A stretch of 64,000 bases of DNA from Thalassobacterium sedimentorum (GCF_031127905.1 NZ_JARXIC010000004.1:1-64000), one strand, 5' to 3'. Shown: positions 38,732 through 48,472, counted from the stretch's first letter. Program-made: numbers and translations. Notes: generated from the letters alone by a model not told the origin.

Positions 38732-41055
38732 TCTTGCAAATAGAGGATGATACGATCGTGCACCAAAAAGGCAAAATCCAAGCGCCCATCCCCATTTAAG
38801 TCAGCCGTCACCGTCTCGCGCGGCTCTAGCTTGCCTCCGGTGCGCCCCTGATAGTGCATATTTTGCTCAAAAATCTCCCAAAACATTTGGCTACGCACGC
38901 CGAGCTCACTTCCGCGTAGGATTTCTACAACATGCTCGTTACCATCTACAGCGACCAAATCCTGATAACCATCAGTATTAAAATCTGCCTCAACCACATG
39001 ACTGAAATAAACGTCTTCGAGGTCAGTTTCATAGCGGGTGCCAACTTCACGCTCCCAGCTATCTGCACTCGCAGCATAATACCAGAAACGATCATCACCA
39101 TAGAGTAAGTACGCCTGCGAATGCTCTGCTCCATCACCAAATTTCGTCCAACCTGAAAGCGCGATGGAGCCAGCAGCTTCCGTGTGGCGGTATCGCAGAA
39201 CGCCATCTTCATCACGACTCAGAAATTGTAACTCGCCTTCCTTAGGCACATAGAACACTAGGCCCTGAAGTTGGCCGTCCGAATCTAAAGAAGGAATCAC
39301 CGCCGCAATAGTATCACTACTGCGGCGCGCATTAAATTGATCCACCATCTCCAGCTCTCCAGCACGATAGCGAATCGCACGCGCAAAGCCTGCACGCGCA
39401 GCTACTAACTCGTTCACGCCGTCGTCATCAACATCAATCACTGATACCTGAGAGGACGAAATATCCTTAAGTAAACTCTCTCGCACACTTGAGCGCTCAC
39501 AGACAATCTCTAATGCATAGGCATCTTCACCCGATTTCGGCGCCAGTAGTATCGGCGCCTCTCTGGGAACGAAAAGCATCAATCCCGCACCACGTTCACC
39601 AAAAATATCCAGTGCACGGATACCGCTCGGCTTACGCCGACCTTCTGTCAGCTTCACCTCTTGCATGACCTCCCACTCAGAATCCATATGCTGACGGTCC
39701 ATAGGACGCACGATGAGTAACTGCATCCCCTCCTTGGACTCACTAATTAATGCCAGCTCAAAGTATCCATCACCATCCAAATCAACCGCTTCGCAAACTA
39801 AAGGCTCCCCCTGTCCGATTGCGAGTAAACGAGGGAAAGAAATTCGACCGCTGGCATCATACTGACTCACCCCCAGCGTCTTTTCCTCCCGACTCAAAGC
39901 AATCAATGCATCGCGTTCGGAATCAAAGAAGCGACCAGCAGTCAATGAAGAGATTGCTGAAAATGTAGGGAAGCGCTTGGATGCCATAAAACGTCCATTT
40001 TTCTTGAGGAAAATCATCAATTCCGAACCTGCAGGATTCGCAACCTGTAGATCACCTTCACCATCGCCGTTTAAATCACCAAATGCATAGCGCGCAGATT
40101 CCTGTGTTTTTTTGAATACCGAATAGATCTGAGGCTGTATCCCTTCCAATGGCATGCCAGCCACCGAATCTACTCCAGTGGTGACCTTAAAAAATTCGAG
40201 CGCCCCACTCCGCGAATCGACCGAAACAAAACCTCTCTGCGATTCCGCAGCAAGGGCAGCGTACATACGTACTGGCCGATCAAGTATAAAACGACGCTCC
40301 GCTCCAAACCCACCTGCCAGCAACTGCTCGCGCACCACCAGCGATTGTTTCCCCTCTGAAGTCACATAGCAAATTTCACCCAGACCATCTCCGGTGACGT
40401 CGACTACCTCCAAATTGAATGGGTTCTCTCCGGTGAGGAAATACACCTCAGCTTCTTGCAACTCATCGGCCTCTCCCTGAGAAAAGACGCGAACCGAATC
40501 AGCAGTGAGCAGCACTAACTCAGCCTGTCCATCACCATCCACATCAGTCACTTTTAATGTGCTTTGCCAGCCGAGTGCATCAAAGCCATCAAATTCCTGA
40601 CTAGTCAACCAATCGCCCGACTCTCCCTGAAAACGAATAGTCAACGGTACATCGCGGGCGGTATAGGCAAGGTCCACTCGTCCATCACCGTTCAAATCTC
40701 CCACCCCCAAATCAAACATGGGAAAACCAATGGTAATTTTCTCTGAATCAAAGCCTGCGTCTTCTAATGCTGGTTCCCAACGATCACGCTGCAAACTGCG
40801 CTTGGTTTCCATGCGCAGATCTTCTTCATTACGCTGATAGAGCAATTCAATTTGTGCCGTATCATTATTAATAACCGCAAAATCTGAACGTCCATCTCCA
40901 TCTAAATCAGCGACTTGTAAGGCGCGAGTGGACCAATCCAGTTTAATAACCTTAGGTTCACCAAAGCCAAAGTCAGGACGTCCCTGCGCAGCAAGTATGC
41001 TCCCGCAGCAACTAGTGAAAAAAAGCGCCTGCACTGTAAAACTTTTAATCATCAT
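38728..41055 (-). CDS. secreted FG-GAP/VCBS repeat protein
   Basis: A 775-residue exported protein with a signal peptide (MMIKSFTVQALFF to about residue 23, AAQ). At least nine calcium-binding loops of FG-GAP type are spread along it, with the pattern D-x-D/N-G-D-G-x-x-(D/E)-(L/F): DLDGDGRSDFAVI, DLNGDGRVDLAYT, DVDGDGQAELVLL, DVTGDGLGEICYV, DLNGDGEGDLQVA, DLDGDGYFELALI, DVDDDGVNELVAA, DFNTDGYQDLVAV and DLNGDGRLDFAFL. These fold as beta-propellers as in integrin alpha chains. No enzyme motif is seen. It is placed in the middle of a coupled operon with a binding protein and a hybrid kinase, so binding of an extracellular polymer or partner is plausible. Confidence 0.85.
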   Translation of the reverse strand: MMIKSFTVQALFFTSCCGSILAAQGRPDFGFGEPKVIKLDWSTRALQVADLDGDGRSDFAVINNDTAQIELLYQRNEEDLRMETKRSLQRDRWEPALEDAGFDSEKITIGFPMFDLGVGDLNGDGRVDLAYTARDVPLTIRFQGESGDWLTSQEFDGFDALGWQSTLKVTDVDGDGQAELVLLTADSVRVFSQGEADELQEAEVYFLTGENPFNLEVVDVTGDGLGEICYVTSEGKQSLVVREQLLAGGFGAERRFILDRPVRMYAALAAESQRGFVSVDSRSGALEFFKVTTGVDSVAGMPLEGIQPQIYSVFKKTQESARYAFGDLNGDGEGDLQVANPAGSELMIFLKKNGRFMASKRFPTFSAISSLTAGRFFDSERDALIALSREEKTLGVSQYDASGRISFPRLLAIGQGEPLVCEAVDLDGDGYFELALISESKEGMQLLIVRPMDRQHMDSEWEVMQEVKLTEGRRKPSGIRALDIFGERGAGLMLFVPREAPILLAPKSGEDAYALEIVCERSSVRESLLKDISSSQVSVIDVDDDGVNELVAARAGFARAIRYRAGELEMVDQFNARRSSDTIAAVIPSLDSDGQLQGLVFYVPKEGELQFLSRDEDGVLRYRHTEAAGSIALSGWTKFGDGAEHSQAYLLYGDDRFWYYAASADSWEREVGTRYETDLEDVYFSHVVEADFNTDGYQDLVAVDGNEHVVEILRGSELGVRSQMFWEIFEQNMHYQGRTGGKLEPRETVTADLNGDGRLDFAFLVHDRIILYLQE

Positions 41056-42836
41056 TTCGAATCCTCACGTGCTCGTATGAACGAACGGTTAAATAAGCCA
41101 TCCTCTGCTTGGTTTGTTTCGGAAATCAAATAAAATGGCAGTGATAAGTCGCGCGGGAGCTGAGTCGTATTCAAGGACGCATCCCCCTGAGCTCCTTGAC
41201 TCGCCTGAAGCAACGACTGCAACATCGGCAGTAAAAATTTTTCGAGTTCAATATAGGACCGTGCCACTGCATTGGGTTGTGCCAGATGCTCGAACATAGC
41301 CTGAGTATCCGCTAACTGCCAGAAACCATCTTCGCTGGACTCAAGACGGCTCAACACCTCCTGCAGCAAGCCCACCCGACCGACACTCAGTATCAATTCG
41401 GAGCGCGTGATCACATAGCTGATAGTTCCATTAGAGGCCCCTGCTGGTGCAGCCGTTTGAAAGGAATGAATTCTCTGTCCAGCAAACTCTTGAGTCAGAA
41501 TTTGCTGGCGCAGCCCCGGAACTAAATCCTTTAATCCCTCTAAAGCTCCAGAGAGCGCTTCCGAATCTTCCAACTCGAGGACGAAAACCTGATCTGGCTC
41601 AAGAAGCCCTCCGGCCTCGCGAGCGCTCTCTGCAAGTAATGAAAGAGAAACCATTTCTCCCCCAAAATTCTCCAATACTGCTGAACGAAAATCGATTCCA
41701 GTGTTCGTGCGTAAAACCTGCAACTGAGAATCAATCTGTCCACGCAACATCGGACTCGCCGTCATCAATAAATTTTCCAACTGAGTCAACAGCTCGCCTA
41801 GATCCAAATTTGTAATTGCAGTGGATAAGACTCCATCCGGCACATAACGCGCTGCTGGCAATGGCTGCTCAGCATAGGTCATCAGGCTTAATAGACCATT
41901 CTTTTCACGATAAAGTAGGCCGCTATACAGCTCTAGCCCGGAATCCACTAAATCCCCATTAAGAAAACAAGCCCGCAGGGACTCTAAAGATAGCATTTGA
42001 TTCAAGCTATCCGGGCTCAAGCCCAACATCATTGCCCCTCCTTGCATCGCTTTATCAATCAAAGCCTCATTCAAAGGAGGCAGGATTGTCTCCAAATTAA
42101 CATACAACTCGAGATCTCCCCGACCAGCTTCCTCACGCGAACGAATATAGGCGTCGCGATCTCCTAATGCAGCATCTGGCTCGAGTTTAATTGCCTCCAC
42201 AGCAGCTCTCAATCGGTGTTCAGGAGTGGCCAGAACAAAAATACCGTCAACCAAAGCGTAACCATCCTCAATATAGCTGTTCTCTCCATCAAAGGCCTCA
42301 TCGAAATAAAGGGTCTCTCCCATAAAAGACTCTTCGATCATGGTATGCTCAATTAAAGGATTTATCTTTTGCTGGCTCTCTGCATTTCGCTCAAATTGTA
42401 CCTGCATCAACTGCTCAAGCTGTTCAAAGTCTCCGGAATACTCCGCCATGAAAATCAGCTCAGGCCGTTCCGCCTGTTTCAGCATGAGTTCTGGAGCATT
42501 ATAGCAAGCCAGTGACACCTGCCCAGGAAACAACTCGAACAAAGCATCCACGGTTAAACCAAACTCAAGCTCTAAGACATCCCTAAAGCTTTCCTCCTCC
42601 GTCTCGCCAGCCTCTTGTCGCAGCTGCATAATTAAATTTAAAACCTCCTGCAAATCAGAATCTTCCGCCGCTTGCACAAAAGGATGCGTGTCCCATCCTG
42701 CATGCATATCAGCCAAGCTGCGCACAGCAATATAGAGATCTGCATCTGCTTCAGTCAATTGGTTCAAAGGCGTGGCTGACAATGTCACTGCTGTCGCCAC
42801 CAAGCAATATGCGGTCCAGATTTGTTGAATACCCAT
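41052..42836 (-). CDS. unrecognised exported protein, DUF3352-like in style
   Basis: I do not recognise this 594-residue protein with certainty. It has a signal peptide (about 1-21, cleaved near LSATPLN) and no other membrane helix. It is rich in acidic residues and leucine-rich amphipathic helices, with repeated short blocks such as DLELYVNLETILP, DGVLSTAITNLDLGELLTQLENLL and VARSYIELEKFLLPML, suggesting internal duplication of a mixed alpha/beta unit. The layout is like the DUF3352 family of exported proteins. The 3' end overlaps the FG-GAP gene by 4 bases, so it belongs to the same operon. It might assist the neighbouring protease or sensor in the envelope. Confidence 0.7.
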   Translation of the reverse strand: MGIQQIWTAYCLVATAVTLSATPLNQLTEADADLYIAVRSLADMHAGWDTHPFVQAAEDSDLQEVLNLIMQLRQEAGETEEESFRDVLELEFGLTVDALFELFPGQVSLACYNAPELMLKQAERPELIFMAEYSGDFEQLEQLMQVQFERNAESQQKINPLIEHTMIEESFMGETLYFDEAFDGENSYIEDGYALVDGIFVLATPEHRLRAAVEAIKLEPDAALGDRDAYIRSREEAGRGDLELYVNLETILPPLNEALIDKAMQGGAMMLGLSPDSLNQMLSLESLRACFLNGDLVDSGLELYSGLLYREKNGLLSLMTYAEQPLPAARYVPDGVLSTAITNLDLGELLTQLENLLMTASPMLRGQIDSQLQVLRTNTGIDFRSAVLENFGGEMVSLSLLAESAREAGGLLEPDQVFVLELEDSEALSGALEGLKDLVPGLRQQILTQEFAGQRIHSFQTAAPAGASNGTISYVITRSELILSVGRVGLLQEVLSRLESSEDGFWQLADTQAMFEHLAQPNAVARSYIELEKFLLPMLQSLLQASQGAQGDASLNTTQLPRDLSLPFYLISETNQAEDGLFNRSFIRAREDSK

Positions 42837-42913
42837 GTCTAATATCTAATATAAAATGTCTGTGTCGATAAAGAAGACCGAGATTTCGATCAGAGTTCCC
42901 ATTATAGTTTCAA

Positions 42914-43855
42914 TCATTTTACCTTTGGCGGGCTTAGATAACGAAAGCCTGCATTTGGATTGCGAGGATCAAAAGCATAGGCATCACGATTATCGATGAA
43001 GGACTTTAGCGTACCCGAGGAAATTGAAAAACCCAAGCCTTCGGCACCCACCGCAGCAATCTTCATGTTATTGACCCCAACAACTTCCCCCTGAAGGTTA
43101 AACAAGGGCCCTCCAGAGTTACCCGGATTAATTTGTGTAGTCGTCTGCAAATATAGACGTCCATTAATCACCCGATTGGCCACGCTAATAATTCCCTCCG
43201 AAACAGTGCGATCCAAGCCCAACGGACTGCCAATAGCGAATACAGTTTGACCCTCGCGCAGCCCTTCATCCACCGCTGCAAGTGGTACAGATACAAATGA
43301 CTCCGACGGTTCAACTTCAATTTTGAGTAATGCTAAGTCTAACTCCGAACTCGTTGCCACGATGCGAACATTATCATAGGTCTGCTTGGTTAATTCATGC
43401 TGCCCCTGCTTGAAAATTGTAATCGAGATACGGTGCTCTCCAGCAATAACATGATCATTCGTCACGACATAGCCCGCTTCATGAATCACAAAGCCAGACC
43501 CCAAACCAGTGGGCGTTTGCACCAGCCCCACGGCCTCTCCCAACACATCCACCCAATCGCGAATAGTTTGATCACCACGGCCCTCTGACACTCGATAAAG
43601 TGTCTGCCCCTGCAGTCCCGGGGCAGCAGTGATCCCCGCCCCCACGTTCCCGGCGTGCCCTGTCTGCACCTGCGCAATCGCAGCTTTGGGCACTGGTAAC
43701 AAATCAAACCCGAGATCAATATACACTGTATCCGCGCGCTCGACAACGACCTCTCCCGCAACAGTCGCACCATTTTTTAATTCAAGTGAATGGAAGGCCT
43801 GTGCCACCGCTGTACTCGTAACAATCAAAACTAAAATACTCAGAAATTGAAGCAT
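42914..43855 (-). CDS. secreted HtrA-like serine protease without PDZ domain
   Basis: The 313-residue protein is a trypsin-fold protease of the S1C (Deg/HtrA) type. A signal peptide covers residues 1-20. A short beta-rich segment at 25-65 (LELKNGATVAGEVV) comes before the protease domain. The triad is His135 in VVTNDHVIAG, Asp173 in ELDLALLKI and Ser247 in INPGNSGGPLFN. The domain ends near residue 300, and there is no PDZ domain. The open frame reaches a TTG at 43894, but the ATG at 43855 starts a good signal peptide and is preferred. It is the first gene of the minus-strand run that ends with the hybrid kinase, 77 bases before the next gene, so an envelope-stress connection is possible. Confidence 0.85.
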   Translation of the reverse strand: MLQFLSILVLIVTSTAVAQAFHSLELKNGATVAGEVVVERADTVYIDLGFDLLPVPKAAIAQVQTGHAGNVGAGITAAPGLQGQTLYRVSEGRGDQTIRDWVDVLGEAVGLVQTPTGLGSGFVIHEAGYVVTNDHVIAGEHRISITIFKQGQHELTKQTYDNVRIVATSSELDLALLKIEVEPSESFVSVPLAAVDEGLREGQTVFAIGSPLGLDRTVSEGIISVANRVINGRLYLQTTTQINPGNSGGPLFNLQGEVVGVNNMKIAAVGAEGLGFSISSGTLKSFIDNRDAYAFDPRNPNAGFRYLSPPKVK

Positions 43856-44074
43856 GACTGAGACAAAATCAAAATAAGCGCAACACGCCAACAAATTCCC
43901 CTGAAAGTAATACTCATTTCCGAAGTTTTCAAAACGCCTGGAACAGAGCTCCCCAAAGCAATTTACTTGAACTCAATACGACAGGTGCACCGCTAACATA
44001 GAAGAGCAGAATCGGTCCACCAATGACGTGATTTCGGATTGCACCCATGCACACTTATTCTAAGTTATGTGGCT

Positions 44075-44509
44075 ATGAGCACTGAAACCAACCACGACAG
44101 CGAGAAAGACTCCACTCCAATCGAAACAACATTGGAATCGCCAGCCAGTTCAGAAAGACCAGAGAAAATACCAAACGGCGACAAGACAATGGCAATGCTA
44201 TGTCATTTACTCAGTTTCGTCGGCCTTCTCGGGGTTCCTATCGGCAATATCCTCGGCCCTCTCGTCATTTGGCTGGTCAAAAAAGATCAAGATCCATTCG
44301 TAGATGCAACCGGGAAAGAAGTGCTGAATTTTCAAATTACGGCTACGATTTATGGTATCATATGTGGCTTACTGGTCTTTGTCGTTATCGGTCTCTTTTT
44401 ACTACCAGTATTAATCATCGCCGTGGTTGTTTTAACCATTATAGGTGCACTCAAAGCAAACGAAGGTATATTGTATCGATATCCCTTTACTATTCGTTTC
44501 CTTAAATAA
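44075..44509 (+). CDS. DUF4870 membrane protein
   Basis: This 144-residue protein has a hydrophilic N-terminus of about 45 residues (acidic, Ser/Thr/Glu rich) and then the DUF4870 domain: MAMLCHLLSFVGLLGVPIGNILGPLVIWLVKK, DPFVDATGKEVLNFQITATIYGIICGLLVFVV and two more hydrophobic stretches, about four membrane segments in all, ending with YPFTIRFLK. The function of the family is unknown; it is frequent in bacteria as a small inner-membrane protein. An upstream TTG at 44039 could extend it by 12 residues; ATG 44075 is preferred. It stands 21 bases before cdd on the same strand. Confidence 0.85.
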   Translation: MSTETNHDSEKDSTPIETTLESPASSERPEKIPNGDKTMAMLCHLLSFVGLLGVPIGNILGPLVIWLVKKDQDPFVDATGKEVLNFQITATIYGIICGLLVFVVIGLFLLPVLIIAVVVLTIIGALKANEGILYRYPFTIRFLK

Positions 44510-44530
44510 AATCGTACGGACCTAATTTGC

Positions 44531-45397
44531 GTGGCTCTACCGGATTCAACTCTCGATCGTGTACTCGCGGATTTAGACTCAGCGACTGCGAACTACATAC
44601 GTGATGCACACCAGCAGCTTGACTTCTGTGGGCAACTGGAAGGAGTCACTGCCGATCTCGCCTCAAAACTACTCCCACTGGCTGCAGCCTACTCCGTACA
44701 TCCGATTTCAGGCATCGCAGTCGGTGCGATCGCAGTGGCCGCATCCGGCAAATTCTATCTAGGCGCCAACCTGGAATTCCAAGGCATGCCACTACATGCC
44801 ACACTGCATGCAGAACAATCAGCCGTGCTGAACGCATGGATGCACAATGAACATAGTATTTCCGAGCTAGTGGTCTCCGAGACTCCGTGCGGACACTGCC
44901 GACAGTTTTTATGCGAACTGTCGAATATGGACACACTTAAACTGCGTATAGACCACGAGATATACTCGCTGAAAGCACTCTTACCGCAGGCCTTCGGCCC
45001 CACCCGCCACAAGGGGCACGGCCTACTGGACAGCCCTCCGATCCCACTGGAAGCCGTCAAACCTCAACCACTCACCTCCCAACAACGAGCAATCAACGCC
45101 GCTCAACGCAGCTACGCTCCCTACAGTCGCTCTCCGGAGGGATTCATCTTAGAATGTTTAGATGGACAAATATTCTCTGGTCGAGCTGCAGAATCGGCCG
45201 CCTTTAATCCCAGCGTGCCCGGAGTGCTGGTAGCACTCAACCAGCGCAATCTCTCCAGTAGTCGCCATGTCGCGATTTCCACCGCAACTGAAGCAAAGTT
45301 AGCTACAGCCATCAACAATCCACTGCCTTTTGCCAGCACCCTGATCAACTCAATTTCAAATGCTGACATTCAAGTGGTACAAATGGACGCGCGCTAG
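44531..45397 (+). CDS. cdd: cytidine deaminase, E. coli type
   Basis: Cdd deaminates cytidine and deoxycytidine to uridine forms for pyrimidine salvage. At 288 residues it is the long, two-domain type as in E. coli (about 294). The first, active domain has the zinc and catalytic site: His93-Ala-Glu95 in TLHAEQSAVL and Cys120/Cys123 in ETPCGHCRQF; the active-site lid NLEFQG is also visible. The C-terminal domain keeps the fold (AQRSYAPYSRSPEGF) but lacks zinc ligands, as expected. The start codon is GTG at 44531. Confidence 0.92.
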   Translation: MALPDSTLDRVLADLDSATANYIRDAHQQLDFCGQLEGVTADLASKLLPLAAAYSVHPISGIAVGAIAVAASGKFYLGANLEFQGMPLHATLHAEQSAVLNAWMHNEHSISELVVSETPCGHCRQFLCELSNMDTLKLRIDHEIYSLKALLPQAFGPTRHKGHGLLDSPPIPLEAVKPQPLTSQQRAINAAQRSYAPYSRSPEGFILECLDGQIFSGRAAESAAFNPSVPGVLVALNQRNLSSSRHVAISTATEAKLATAINNPLPFASTLINSISNADIQVVQMDAR

Positions 45398-45454
45398 CCT
45401 CCCCGACCCTAACCTGCATTCAAACCTGAGAAGCATATACGTGGGACTTGCATG

Positions 45455-46708
45455 CTACTCGTACCTCAGTGCATCGATAGGATCCAGGCGTGAGGCGCGC
45501 ATCGCTGGATAAACACCGGAAGCAAGCCCGATCAAGCTACTAAACAGAAAACCGTAAAACATCGCAGTCACCGGCATAACACTGATATTCTCTCCCTCAG
45601 GGATGAAATCACGAGCCAGCGAGAGTAAGCCAACACTGGCAACCAAGCCCAATAGACCGCCTAATACAGAAATCACGACCGCCTCTGCAAGGAACTGAAT
45701 AAAAATATCATGACTACGCGCACCGATCGCCTTCCTAACACCGATCTCGCGAATACGCTCACTCACAGAAGCCAGCATCACATTCATAATCCCTATACCA
45801 CCAACAAGTAAGGAAATACCGGCAATCCCGCCCAACGAATAGGTAAACGAATTCTCCAATTTCTTAAGCTCAGCCAGCTGTTCATCTTGTGTGCGTATTT
45901 CAAAATCACTGATGCCTCGATGTGTCTGCGTCAGTGTATTCTCTATTTGCTCGATCAAGTCTGGCATGTCACCGACATCATGTGCGAGAATTTCGATACG
46001 ATTGACTTCATCATCGCCCTTATAACGAGCCATGGCAGTTGTGGCAGGAATATAGTTATACCGCTCTTCACGATTAAAACGACTTGAGCGCCCCGCAGGA
46101 GAGGTCACCGATTCGATTGGCTGAATCTGCCCCACAATCGTATAAACTTGTCCACTCACTCGAACCTGTTCCCCAATCACACGAGACTGCCCAGGAAACA
46201 ATGCATCGGCAATATAGGCCCCCACCACAATCACTGGACTTTTCGACGCGACATCATAATCTGAAATAAACCGGCCATGCTGAATCTCATTGAGCTTAAT
46301 CCCGGAATAATCGGGAGTCACCCCCTGCAACAATGCTCCTCGCCGCTGACCGTTCGCAATGAAACGCTCCCAATTCATATCAACTACCGGTGAAACGTAG
46401 GCAACCAAGGGAATCGCCTTATCGATCGCACCAATATCACGCCAGGTCATCCCCGGCGAAATTCCTGCAATATGCTGTTGCCATTCAGGCGCTTCCTGAG
46501 GATGCACCTCAAGCTTGAGAACCCCTCCGCTACGTTCAAAAGATGCTCGCATATTGCCTAACATGCCCTGCACGATGCCCACCATGGCAACCAGTGCAGC
46601 CACTCCAAGTATAATACCACTCATGGATAGTAGCGAACGTACCTTATTCGACCACACCTCGCGCAACCCATTTGCAGCGCCCGTATATATATCACCAACT
46701 GGGTTCAC
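45455..46708 (-). CDS. MacB-type ABC transporter permease
   Basis: A 417-residue inner-membrane permease of the FtsX/MacB fold: one membrane helix near the N-terminus (VRSLLSMSGIILGVAALVAMVGIVQGML), a periplasmic domain at about 50-270, and three C-terminal helices (LGGIAGISLLVGGIGIMNVMLASVSERIREIGVRKAIGA and following). It is separate from its ATPase, unlike E. coli MacB where they are fused. It starts with GTG and shares GTGA with the stop of the ATPase gene, so the two subunits are coupled. With the adaptor and TolC-like genes it should form a tripartite efflux pump for toxins, peptides, lipids or antibiotics; the cargo is unknown. Confidence 0.88.
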   Translation of the reverse strand: MNPVGDIYTGAANGLREVWSNKVRSLLSMSGIILGVAALVAMVGIVQGMLGNMRASFERSGGVLKLEVHPQEAPEWQQHIAGISPGMTWRDIGAIDKAIPLVAYVSPVVDMNWERFIANGQRRGALLQGVTPDYSGIKLNEIQHGRFISDYDVASKSPVIVVGAYIADALFPGQSRVIGEQVRVSGQVYTIVGQIQPIESVTSPAGRSSRFNREERYNYIPATTAMARYKGDDEVNRIEILAHDVGDMPDLIEQIENTLTQTHRGISDFEIRTQDEQLAELKKLENSFTYSLGGIAGISLLVGGIGIMNVMLASVSERIREIGVRKAIGARSHDIFIQFLAEAVVISVLGGLLGLVASVGLLSLARDFIPEGENISVMPVTAMFYGFLFSSLIGLASGVYPAMRASRLDPIDALRYE

Positions 46709-47397
46709 AAAGCACTGTCCTCCACAATCTGTCCATCCTGCATACGAATGCGTCGTTTCGCATAGGCTGCCACTTCATCGTCGTGAGTAACCAATGCCAG
46801 CGTAATGCCCTCATCCATTAACGAAGCAAAAAGCTCCATGATGCGCCCACGGTTCTTAGTGTCCAGATTACCAGTAGGCTCATCTGCTAAAATGAGACGT
46901 GGCTGATTAATTAAAGAGCGTGCAATCGCGACACGCTGGCGCTCTCCACCAGAAAGTTGACTGGGTCGATGGCTGGCACGATGGTCCATTCCCACTCGCT
47001 CAAGCACAGACATACCAAGTTCTTTCTTATTAGCCACACGTTGCCGCCCATAAACCAATGGCAACAAAACATTATCCAATACAGTTAATTTCGGCAGCAA
47101 ATTAAAAGACTGAAAAACAAATCCGATACGAGTCGCACGTAGTCGCGAGCGCTCTCCCCGACTGATTGCGGAAACATCACGTCCTTCAAAGGCCATCTGC
47201 CCCTCCGTAGGGCTATCCATAAAGCCAAGCGTATGCATCAAAGTAGACTTACCTGAGCCCGAAGTCCCAATCACCGCAATAAACTCACGATCCTCAATCG
47301 TGAGATCCACGCCATTGAGTGCATGTACCAGCTCACTTCCGACTTTGTAAGTGCGGCGAATGGAACGAAGTGCAAAAACTAGATCTGGATCAATCAT
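46705..47397 (-). CDS. MacB/LolD-type ABC transporter ATPase
   Basis: The 230-residue ATPase has Walker A GTSGSGKST at 44-52, the Q-loop FVFQSFNLLPKLTVLDNV, signature LSGGERQRVAIARSL, Walker B LILADEPTGNLD and the switch histidine in LALVTHDDEVAAY. It belongs to the MacB/LolD group of mechanotransmission exporters that pair with FtsX-like permeases. It begins inside the last codons of the adaptor gene (8-base overlap) and ends overlapping the permease gene by 4 bases. It energises the efflux pump encoded by this operon. Confidence 0.92.
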   Translation of the reverse strand: MIDPDLVFALRSIRRTYKVGSELVHALNGVDLTIEDREFIAVIGTSGSGKSTLMHTLGFMDSPTEGQMAFEGRDVSAISRGERSRLRATRIGFVFQSFNLLPKLTVLDNVLLPLVYGRQRVANKKELGMSVLERVGMDHRASHRPSQLSGGERQRVAIARSLINQPRLILADEPTGNLDTKNRGRIMELFASLMDEGITLALVTHDDEVAAYAKRRIRMQDGQIVEDSAL

Positions 47398-48472
47398 TTG
47401 ATTTGCGGAACTCCAGCGGGCGACTCAACGCGACGACTTCCCCCTCTTCCAGGCCCGAACGTATCTCAACGTGCTGTAAATTATTAATACCAGTCAGCAC
47501 TTCGCGTCGCTCCCAACCAGTAACAGTTTGCACAAAGCAAATACTCTGCCCCTTGTCATTGAAGACACCCGACAACAAGACACTCACCACATTCTCAGCA
47601 AATTCAATAGGCACTTCAACCGTAGCACTGATACCGGGCCGCACACGATTGTCCGCGACCTCAAAGACGACTTCGATCGGAAAGACACGCACATTGCCAT
47701 CTTTACGCGCAGAGGGCGCAATCACACTTATTTTCCCCTCAACTTCGAAATTAGGAATCGCATCAAAACGTAAGAAAGCAGGCTGACCGATGTATAATTT
47801 CTCCACATCCACCTCGTTGATATTCGCCTCCATGAAAAGCTCATCCAGCTGAGCAATGGTCAGTAAATCACTACCATTCGAAACCGAACTCGCTCCTGAG
47901 ATAACCTGTCCTTCGACAACATCCAGCAAGGTGACCACACCATCATGTGGCGCTAGAATGGTTGTTTTTGATAAATCTTCGGCCGCATCATCCAAACGAG
48001 CCTGCGAAATCTCCAGCGCTAATTGAGCCAGATGTAGCTCGGTTTGCGCATCCAGGTATTCTTTCTCACCCACAAATTTCTTAGCATAGAGCTCTTCCAA
48101 GCGCCTATAGTTGCGTTCCGATTTCTCCAGGCGCAGCCGCTCAGCTTCAAGACTGCGTTGCGCCTCACGCAATCGCGTCTCTAGGCTGGTGCGATCCAAT
48201 TCCAACAATACCTGGTCGCGCACAACTGTCTCCCCCTCCTCAATCTTAATTTCAGTAATGCGACCGCTGATTTCAGATTTTACAATACTACTCAATAAAG
48301 GAAGCACCTCGCCCGTGGCCGGCACCACGGATTTCAAATCGCGACGCTCAGCAATATCAAGCCGAATCTCCCGCGCTGGCTGACCACCACTATGGGGAAC
48401 AACCTGCAAGAGACCATAGATTCCTCCCGCGATAAGCACGAGGATACAAAAAGAAATAAGCGCACGTTTCAT
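47390..48472 (-). CDS. MacA-like periplasmic adaptor (membrane fusion protein)
   Basis: The 360-residue adaptor links the inner-membrane permease to a TolC-type channel. An N-terminal membrane anchor lies at about 5-22. The biotinyl-lipoyl half motif PATGEVLPLLSSIVKSEISGRITEIKIEEGETV comes next, a helical hairpin at about 95-165 (RTSLETRLREAQRSLEAERLRLEKSERNYRRLEELYAKK and its return, read in parts), then ILAPHDGVVTLLDVVEGQVI as the second lipoyl half, and a beta-barrel domain (FLRFDAIPNFEVEGKISVIAP). It overlaps the TolC-like gene before it by 4 bases and the ATPase gene after it by 8. Confidence 0.9.
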   Translation of the reverse strand: MKRALISFCILVLIAGGIYGLLQVVPHSGGQPAREIRLDIAERRDLKSVVPATGEVLPLLSSIVKSEISGRITEIKIEEGETVVRDQVLLELDRTSLETRLREAQRSLEAERLRLEKSERNYRRLEELYAKKFVGEKEYLDAQTELHLAQLALEISQARLDDAAEDLSKTTILAPHDGVVTLLDVVEGQVISGASSVSNGSDLLTIAQLDELFMEANINEVDVEKLYIGQPAFLRFDAIPNFEVEGKISVIAPSARKDGNVRVFPIEVVFEVADNRVRPGISATVEVPIEFAENVVSVLLSGVFNDKGQSICFVQTVTGWERREVLTGINNLQHVEIRSGLEEGEVVALSRPLEFRKSND

